Positions 58,888 through 64,000 of a DNA stretch of 64,000 nucleotides are shown here, one piece after another (position 1 is the stretch's first letter; each line of letters starts with the position of its first letter). This DNA comes from UBA2970 sp965221075 (GTDB taxonomy: Bacteria; Verrucomicrobiota; Verrucomicrobiia; Limisphaerales; AAA164-E04), in the NCBI GenBank assembly GCA_965221075.1, contig OZ244865.1, positions 682,001 to 746,000 of the forward strand, read 5' to 3'. The notes beneath the pieces were generated by a model. That model was not told the DNA's origin. It saw only the letters and a list, made by a program, of their open reading frames with translations, and made no database searches. The translations under genes and the position numbers were made by a program.

Positions 58888-58917
58888 TCCGGCTTTCCGG
58901 CAAGCGGGCGGCCGCCT

Positions 58918-59190
58918 TATGGCCAGGCGCCGCCCTCGCCTTGCCTGACGCCATCGGCTCCTGCAGACGGAACGGCTCCTTGCGCCTGCGCCTTTCGTGG
59001 CCTCCCTTGCGGTCCCGGGGCAAGAGCCCGGGGCACGCTCTTCGCCCGCATGTCCCAGTTCATGCTCTGCCCTTGGGTGGTCCCGCCCATCCCGGCCGGG
59101 ACAGCCGGTGATGGGATGCCGGCCCGGATGGCCGGCGGCATCCTCCCAGGCTCAGCCGCCTCGTGCGGTTCCCGGCGGCAGCGCGTAAGG
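58918..59190 (+). pseudogene. Decayed fragment of a fourth permease copy
   Basis: The sequence aligns, without an open frame, to the first third of the permease genes. GACGCCATC(G/A)G(C/T)TCC near 58946 matches the SDAISS codons. CTCCCTTGCGGTCC near 59001 matches the LTPLRS codons. The run CGCATGTCCCAGTTCATGCTCTGCC near 59046 matches CGCATCTCCCAGTTCCTGCTCTGCC of copy 3 (positions 57609-57633). GGCGGCATCCTC near 59135 matches the GILAG codons. Several indels break it. It lies directly after copy 3, so the array once had at least four members. Confidence 0.75.
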
Positions 59191-59265
59191 AACCGTCCGA
59201 ACCTCGGCCGATCGGTTCCGGCGCAGGTCCATGCCGTCGTGTCTCCGCTTCTAGCGGCTGCGCTG

Positions 59266-59979
59266 TCAGCTGCCGGGCCACCAGATCTGGGCCAGGAGGG
59301 GAGCCAGGGCGATGGCGGGGAGGTAGTCGCCCAGCCGTATCCTGGCGACGCCGTAGAGGACCGGGATCGCTCCCAGCAGGATCCAGCCCGAGGCCATGAC
59401 TGCCGGACCCGTGATGGCAACGGCCTCCGGCAGCGCGGCGCATCCCAGGGCCAGCGTGCCCTGTAGCGAGAGCACCGGCACGGCGGAGAGCAGGAAGCCC
59501 GGGCCGAAGGCGCGGACGAAGGTGCTTGCCCCCATGAAGTCCATCGCGGCCTTGATCAGGAGGGGCTGCCACCAGCCGGCGAAGCCTTCGGCGGCGGGGC
59601 CCAGGAAGGCGAGGGGAGTCAGGCAGTAGAGGCCGCTGCCCACGAGGAATCCTGCGTCCCTGCGCCGCTTCTTCGGCGGCAGGGCCATCTGCTCCTCGGC
59701 GAAGACGGCGATGCCGTGCATCGCCTTCTGGATGCGCAGCGCCTTGCCCAGCGCCTTGCCCGCCACGGTGGCCACGAACACCACCAGGAGCTGCCCCGCG
59801 CCGGAGGTCCATCCCCCCGACATGCCGGCGAGCATCATTCCGAAGCCGGAATACAGCACGAGCGCGGCCAGGCAGGCTCGGACCAGGGAATGGAGGCGGG
59901 GAGGCAAGGGCCGGCGCAGGGCCAGGCCGAGGCATCCTCCCGCCAGTATCGCGGCCACGTTGATCAGGGTTCCGGTCAT
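59266..59979 (-). CDS. DUF554-family membrane protein
   Basis: A 237-residue, polytopic membrane protein of the DUF554 family. It opens TGTLINVAAILAGGCLGLALRRPLP, followed by ALVLYSGFGMMLAG and a hydrophobic pattern with about seven helices. LIKAAMDFMGASTFVRAFGPGFLLSAVPVL is the most conserved region (the Asp between helices is usual). A basic loop (LPPKKRRRD) near the middle is probably cytoplasmic. The function is unknown; relatives are annotated as possible transporters. It is separated from the permease remnant by about 75 bp and is transcribed toward it. Confidence 0.85.
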   Translation of the reverse strand: MTGTLINVAAILAGGCLGLALRRPLPPRLHSLVRACLAALVLYSGFGMMLAGMSGGWTSGAGQLLVVFVATVAGKALGKALRIQKAMHGIAVFAEEQMALPPKKRRRDAGFLVGSGLYCLTPLAFLGPAAEGFAGWWQPLLIKAAMDFMGASTFVRAFGPGFLLSAVPVLSLQGTLALGCAALPEAVAITGPAVMASGWILLGAIPVLYGVARIRLGDYLPAIALAPLLAQIWWPGS

Positions 59980-60038
59980 GCCTCCGGCCAGGATGGCGGG
60001 AGGGGCGGATCGGAAGGGATCCGTCCCGGGCGCGGGGG

Positions 60039-60068
60039 TTGCCAGGAGCCCTCCCGGGGGCTTAGATC
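60039..60068 (+). promoter_or_regulatory. Putative promoter of the Dabb gene
   Basis: TTGCCA (60039-60044), 18 bp, TAGATC (60063-60068). The predicted start coincides with the ATG at 60075, so the mRNA would be leaderless. Confidence 0.4.
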
Positions 60069-60074
60069 CGGCCC

Positions 60075-60380
60075 ATGTTCTCGCATGTGGTGATCTTCTG
60101 GACCCGGCCCGGCATGCCGTCGGCCGCCGAGGAGCTGGTGGAGGGGGCCAGGAAGTACCTCCGCCCCATTCCGGGGGCGCTCCACTTCCACGTGGGAAGG
60201 ATGGCTCCCAGCCACCGCGACGTGGTGGACCAGAGCTACCAGGTGGGCCTGAACATCGTGTTCGCCGACAGGGAGGCGCAGGACAGGTACCAGGAGCACC
60301 CCCTGCACCTGGAGTTCGTGGAGAAGGTGTTCCGGCGGGTCTGCGACCGGGTCAAGGTCTACGACTTCGACGGCCAGTAG
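60075..60380 (+). CDS. Dabb (stress-responsive alpha/beta barrel) family protein
   Basis: A 101-residue single-domain protein. It begins MFSHVVIFWTRPG, then AEELVEGARKYLRPIPGALHFHVGR, YQVGLNIVFADREAQDRYQEHPLHLEFV. This is the Dabb dimeric ferredoxin-like fold; the YQEHPxHxxF segment is its hallmark. Members are small cytoplasmic proteins, some acting as cyclases or ligand-binding proteins; most are uncharacterised. It is a single gene with a possible leaderless mRNA, converging on the MotB-like gene with a 9-bp gap. Confidence 0.88.
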   Translation: MFSHVVIFWTRPGMPSAAEELVEGARKYLRPIPGALHFHVGRMAPSHRDVVDQSYQVGLNIVFADREAQDRYQEHPLHLEFVEKVFRRVCDRVKVYDFDGQ

Positions 60381-60389
60381 CCCTCCCGT

Positions 60390-62042
60390 CTAGCGCAGGG
60401 CGAAGGGGAGCGACTCGTAGCGGCTCCGCATCCGGGCCAGTACCCTCTCGGCCTCCCCCTCGGAGTAGTCCTGGCCGCAGGCGAAGGTGGACTCCTGGAA
60501 GGAGATCCCGCCGAAGACCAGGCAGTACTTGTTGTTGGCCATCATCCCCAGCAGCTCGCCGGTCTTGCTGAAGACCAGATCCCCCCGCGAGGGGGCGAAC
60601 TGCCCCAGCAGCCCGCTGAAGATGGGGCGGTCCATCTTCACGTACCCGGGATGCTCGGGATCGACCTTGAAGCTCACCTCCCCGAACTTCTTGTTGCGGT
60701 AGGTGACCAGCACCGCTTCCTCGAAGCGGTAGGGATCGGCCGAGACCTGGTAGATCTTGCAGCCAAGGCCCTGGGCCGCTTCCTGGTCCACCGGGATGGC
60801 CAGGATGCGGGGGTCCTGCGAGAGGGCTCCGATCTGCCCGATGGAGTAGGCGATCCCGCCGCGCCGCACCGCTCCCCGCATCGAGACGACACGGTTCTGG
60901 GCGTCGAGCGTCAGGGGGGTGTCGTCGATGTGGTGGAGGATGAAGTGTGAGCCCCCGTAGGTGGCCAGCACGCTGCGGCAGGACACGTCCCTGGTCCTCT
61001 CCCCCAGCAGGCCTCCCTTCTTCTTTACGGTGAACTCCGAGTCGACGGAGTTGTTCTGGACCTCGTTGAAGATGCTGTTGGCGGTGATGGGACGGTTGGT
61101 GCGGACCTCCTCCTGGAACTCCTCCGAGCGAACCGCCAGCTCGGCCACCTGGGCGGCCACCTCCTCGGAGCGCTGCATGATCTCGTGCTTCTCGGTGCGG
61201 GCCACCTTCACCTCGTTGCGCGCCTCGACGACCTCGCCGCGGGCCCATTCGACGTCGGCGCGGGCCGACTCGACGTCGGCGCGGGCGATCTCCCAGTGCT
61301 CCCGGGCCAGCACCGCCTGGGTGCGCGACTCGCGCAGATCCAGGGCCAGCTGCTGCTTCTCCTTCTCGGAGGCCATCCGCTGCTCCTCCAGCTGCGCCAT
61401 CCGCTGCTGCATCTGGGTCGCCTCCTTGCGCCGGACGTTGAGCTCCTGGGAGATGGTCTCCAGCTGGACCTGGGAGATCGCCGCCTGCTTCGAGGTGTCC
61501 TCCAGGGCGTCCTCCAGCTGCCGGGTCTCGTCGATCACCCCCTGGTACTCCTCCTGCAGCTGCGCCAGGTCCCGCTGGGTGCTCTGGTAGTCCTCCTCCA
61601 GCCTGGAGCGCTCCTCCTCCATGCCGCGGACCATCGCCTCCCTGTCGTCCAGGAGGGTGCGGGCCTCCTCCAGGTTGTCCTGGAGCGACTCGACGTCGTT
61701 CCTGGTGGCCTCGAGGTCGCCCTGGGCCGTCTCGAGGGCGCTCTGGGTGGCCTCCAGGACCTCCTCCCGGTCCTGCAGCAGGGACCGGGCGCTGGACAGC
61801 TGGTCCCTGTACTGGTCCCGCTCCTGCTTCAGGGAGTCCTGGAGCTCCTGCTCCTCGCTCAGGGCCATCTCCAGCAGATCCACCACGTCCCGGGCCCCGA
61901 GGACCGGATCCTCCTCCGCCTCGGCAGGCTCCTTCGGGACGGGCGCCGCGGCCGCCTCGGTGTCCAGATCGACGCCGGAGATCAGCGACAGGAAGCTGAT
62001 CAGCATGAAGTCGCAGATGACGATCAGGAGCGGCTTGTTCAC
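60390..62042 (-). CDS. MotB/ExbD-like anchored coiled-coil protein with protease-like C-terminal domain
   Basis: A 550-residue protein starting at a GTG in the GTGA overlap with the gene before. Its only membrane helix, at residues 5-22 (LLIVICDFMLISFLSLI), has an Asp followed by Phe-Met, as in the proton-conducting helix of MotB (ADFMTAMM) and ExbD. A long heptad coiled coil of Glu/Arg/Gln runs from about residue 50 to 320. The last 220 residues form a beta-rich domain with SGLLGQFAPSRGDLVFSKTGELLGMM, resembling the GDSGGPVF segment of trypsin-like folds without the canonical Ser. I do not know a named family. Its partner is the MotA-like gene immediately upstream. Confidence 0.6.
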   Translation of the reverse strand: MNKPLLIVICDFMLISFLSLISGVDLDTEAAAAPVPKEPAEAEEDPVLGARDVVDLLEMALSEEQELQDSLKQERDQYRDQLSSARSLLQDREEVLEATQSALETAQGDLEATRNDVESLQDNLEEARTLLDDREAMVRGMEEERSRLEEDYQSTQRDLAQLQEEYQGVIDETRQLEDALEDTSKQAAISQVQLETISQELNVRRKEATQMQQRMAQLEEQRMASEKEKQQLALDLRESRTQAVLAREHWEIARADVESARADVEWARGEVVEARNEVKVARTEKHEIMQRSEEVAAQVAELAVRSEEFQEEVRTNRPITANSIFNEVQNNSVDSEFTVKKKGGLLGERTRDVSCRSVLATYGGSHFILHHIDDTPLTLDAQNRVVSMRGAVRRGGIAYSIGQIGALSQDPRILAIPVDQEAAQGLGCKIYQVSADPYRFEEAVLVTYRNKKFGEVSFKVDPEHPGYVKMDRPIFSGLLGQFAPSRGDLVFSKTGELLGMMANNKYCLVFGGISFQESTFACGQDYSEGEAERVLARMRSRYESLPFALR

Positions 62043-63706
62043 AGGATGCCGGCCTCCCCTTCGATCAGCAGCCTCCGCCGGTAGGGACGGACATGGAAGA
62101 TCTTGAGAACCGAGGTGAAGATGATGCCGAAGAGGGTGGAGGAGTAGGCGGCCATCAGCGAGATCTCGGCCAGCTTGAGGGACAGCAGGACCAGGGAGAG
62201 CACCGTCCCTCCCAGCCCGACGTAGAGCCCCGAGTCGAACATGTTGTCCTCGTTGTCTAGCAGCTTCAGCTTCAGGCGGGTGGAGCCCTTGTGGCGCTCG
62301 ATCTCCCGGAGCTTCAGCCGGCACATGATGTACAGGCCCACCTGGATGAGGAAGAAGACGGCCAGGGCCAGGAGGGTGATCTCGTCCTTGTTGCCGCCGA
62401 TGAGGTTGTCCACGGCTTCAACTACGGGTTCGGGAGCGGTTGGGAACGACCATCCGGGGGCAATATCCACAGTCTGCTCCTTCTGCGCAAGGAAAGGCTC
62501 GCCCAGGAGGACCAGCGCGAGCAGCGCGAAGAGGGTGAGGATCAGGTGGCGGGGCGTCGCCAGGGCGTCCACCTCGAAGTAGCGTAGGACGGGGCCGGCC
62601 CGGGGCATCGAAAGGGACAGGCCCCGTATGCAGAGGAAGGCCCCCAGCCCCAGGGCCAGGTACTTGCCGAACAGGGCCAGGATCGGGAAGGAGAGGGCTA
62701 GCGCCGAGAGCGAGTCGCGGGAGGCGGAGGGCATGGCCCGGTGGAGCCAGGCCACGGGCGCCGGGGCCTGGTACAGGCGATGCCCCCGGCTCAGGAGGGT
62801 GTCGAGCCCTCGGCTGCCGTGCGCCAGGCTCCGGGCGATGTCCTCCAGCCCCGTCTCGGGCCAGCGCTCCAGGTAGCGGGCCACCGGGGTGGCCGAGGGG
62901 GAGACCCACACCGCGGCGAACAGGGTGGGCAGGCGCTCCGGCCGGGAGGAGAGGGCCCGGGCGACGTGCCCCAGGGAGCCGCGGTCCTCGAACCTGGAGA
63001 GGAAGGCGGAGAACTGGCCCCAGTTCATGCGCCGGGCGAAGGGCAGCAGATCCAGGCAGAGCTCCTCCAGATCCCGAGCGCTCATCCCCCGGCCGGCGTC
63101 GGAGGCCAGCCGCTCCAGCTCGATGCGGAAGGAGGGCCGCAGCGAGTTCTCCTGCGAGAGCAGGGCCATCGCCGCCAGCACCGTCTCCAGGACCGCGCCT
63201 CCGGGCTCCGGGACCGGGGAGAGGATCTGGGTGTGGCGGATGCTCCGCAGATCCAGGATCACCCGGACCCCGGGCCGGCGCGAGCTCTCCAGTCCGGAGA
63301 TCAGCCTGGCTCGGTTTCCGGCCGGGATCAGCATCTCCACCATGGTGGCGGAGGATCCGTCCTGGGGAAGGGCCAGGGAGGCGAGGGTCTCGGAGACGCC
63401 TCCCAGCGGGACCAGATCGGGATGATCGCTCTCCAGCCGCTCCAGCCTGGCGGCCACCCCGTCCAGCCCCTGGATCCCGCACTGGCGGGCTCCCTCGAGC
63501 AGCAGCCGGGCCGCCCCGGGGCTGGCCAGCTGGATCTGGTTGTCGATCTCCGAGACCAGGGGAGGCTCCCCGGAGCCGGCGAAGCCGACCAGCCGGAGGT
63601 CCACCGCCCGGAGGAAGACCGGAAGGAGCAGGGCCAGTAGCAGCAGCAGGGCCCCCAGGAGAAAGAACTTGATGATCCGGATCTTTTGGAGGATCTGATC
63701 GCCCAT
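62039..63706 (-). CDS. MotA/ExbB-like membrane protein with large extracytoplasmic domain
   Basis: A 555-residue protein. After one N-terminal helix (about residues 10-31) comes a soluble region of about 330 residues, rich in Leu and Arg with no motif I know. Several helices cluster at the C-terminus: LALSFPILALFGKYLALGLGAFL, HLILTLFALLALVLLG, EITLLALAVFFLIQVGLYIMC, then GLYVGLGGTVLSLVLL and MAAYSSTLFGIIFTSVLKIFH. The last pair matches MotA/TolQ/ExbB channel helices (GTV and the A..STLFG pattern). It is overlapped 4 bp by the MotB-like gene, and together they look like an ion-driven stator. The ATG at 63706 is chosen over one 84 bases upstream. Confidence 0.6.
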   Translation of the reverse strand: MGDQILQKIRIIKFFLLGALLLLLALLLPVFLRAVDLRLVGFAGSGEPPLVSEIDNQIQLASPGAARLLLEGARQCGIQGLDGVAARLERLESDHPDLVPLGGVSETLASLALPQDGSSATMVEMLIPAGNRARLISGLESSRRPGVRVILDLRSIRHTQILSPVPEPGGAVLETVLAAMALLSQENSLRPSFRIELERLASDAGRGMSARDLEELCLDLLPFARRMNWGQFSAFLSRFEDRGSLGHVARALSSRPERLPTLFAAVWVSPSATPVARYLERWPETGLEDIARSLAHGSRGLDTLLSRGHRLYQAPAPVAWLHRAMPSASRDSLSALALSFPILALFGKYLALGLGAFLCIRGLSLSMPRAGPVLRYFEVDALATPRHLILTLFALLALVLLGEPFLAQKEQTVDIAPGWSFPTAPEPVVEAVDNLIGGNKDEITLLALAVFFLIQVGLYIMCRLKLREIERHKGSTRLKLKLLDNEDNMFDSGLYVGLGGTVLSLVLLSLKLAEISLMAAYSSTLFGIIFTSVLKIFHVRPYRRRLLIEGEAGIL

Positions 63707-63788
63707 CGCTTGCGGCGGGTGCGCCGCCGGGCGGGAGGCCCGGCCGGGATCGGGCCCGCCGGATCTCCACGCCCCCAGGATACGATCC

Positions 63789-64000
63789 ATGGACCAGATG
63801 ACAATCCGTATCCGGCGCCTCTACATCTCGCCGGGCCACCGCTACAAGGGCAGGCACGGCCAGGAGCCCTCCCCCCATCCGATGGAGGAGCTTCCCTCGA
63901 TCGAGTGCGTGGCCGGCCAGGGGATCCGGGGGGACCGGTACTTCGGCCACCAGCCCGGCTACAAGGGCCAGATCACCTTCTTCTCCGAGGAGGTCCACCA
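63789..64000 (+). CDS. MOSC domain-containing protein (3' end beyond window)
   Basis: The first 70 codons of a rightward gene, open to the window edge. RIRRLYISPGHRYKGRHG and IECVAGQGIRGDRYFG with GYKGQITFFSEEV match the beginning of a MOSC domain, which in known proteins binds sulfurated molybdenum or other metal-sulfur cargo. The conserved Cys that takes the sulfur lies later and is not covered. A second ATG at 63798 is also possible. It diverges from the MotA-like gene across 82 bp. Confidence 0.75.
   Translation, partial: MDQMTIRIRRLYISPGHRYKGRHGQEPSPHPMEELPSIECVAGQGIRGDRYFGHQPGYKGQITFFSEEVH

Noticed and set aside
1..64000. CRISPR arrays, insertion sequences, integrases
   Set aside because: No regularly spaced repeats and no transposase or recombinase motifs were found; the permease array is the only large repeat.

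Overview
The window reads as a GC-rich Gram-negative chromosome, most likely from the Verrucomicrobiota or a close PVC relative. The supporting signs are a PulG-like prepilin protein of the kind abundant in that phylum (36695-37459), KDO synthesis and an LptF/LptG permease (an LPS outer membrane), McsA-McsB next to ClpC, a pyrophosphate-type phosphofructokinase, PQQ-repeat and GATase-like membrane proteins. Nearly all of the sequence is closely packed genes with ATGA/GTGA/TTGA stop-start overlaps. This taxonomic reading is inference from gene content.

1-2744: a TRAP-type uptake operon (TatT, DctP) running off the left edge, then a beta-CASP RNase. 2890-10052: a seven-gene rightward run (PQQ propeller, HemN-like radical SAM, chorismate-lyase-like, flavin halogenase-like, glycosyltransferase, thioesterase, then shikimate dehydrogenase) that looks like a small aromatic or tailoring pathway. 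10053-11979: gene-poor, lower-GC island holding a lipoprotein with a 60-bp tandem duplication, flanked by two copies of a roughly 150-180 nt structured, terminator-ended element that I propose is a duplicated small RNA. 11980-27528: housekeeping (pyrD, mutS, LptF-like permease, tRNA-Val, nadB-panC, ilvE, mcsA-mcsB, a DHH phosphoesterase, clpC). 27990-40041: an XRE/ImmA regulator, aroB, rpmB, smpB-rpoZ, a prenyl diphosphate synthase, a TPR protein, tRNA-Leu, ribD-ribE, a prepilin-like protein, pabA/trpG, galE-kdsA. 40127-53105: a membrane GATase/VWA protein with a caspase-like pseudoenzyme, a PPP-type phosphatase lipoprotein, uxaA-like, hemB, a KdaD-like FAH protein, PPi-PFK, uppP, a methyltransferase and a Nif3 protein. 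53701-59190: a tandem array of fused ABC-2 permease genes: one intact, one broken, one intact, one decayed remnant. 59266-64000: a DUF554 protein, a Dabb protein, a two-gene MotA/MotB-like membrane system with a long coiled coil, and the start of a MOSC gene.

Chorismate metabolism recurs across the window (aroB, aroE, pabA/trpG, chorismate-lyase-like). Upstream of most transcription units I can read a recurrent promoter pattern, TTGnnn - 17/18 bp - (T/A)AGnnT. In several cases it is so close to the start codon that the mRNA would be leaderless. The most interesting candidates for undescribed biology are the duplicated RNA element (10.1 and 11.8 kb), the MotAB-like pair with a protease-like tail (60.4-63.7 kb), the decaying permease array (53.7-59.2 kb), the halogenase/chorismate-lyase cluster (2.9-9.0 kb) and a perfectly symmetric pair of overlapping divergent promoters (40073-40105).
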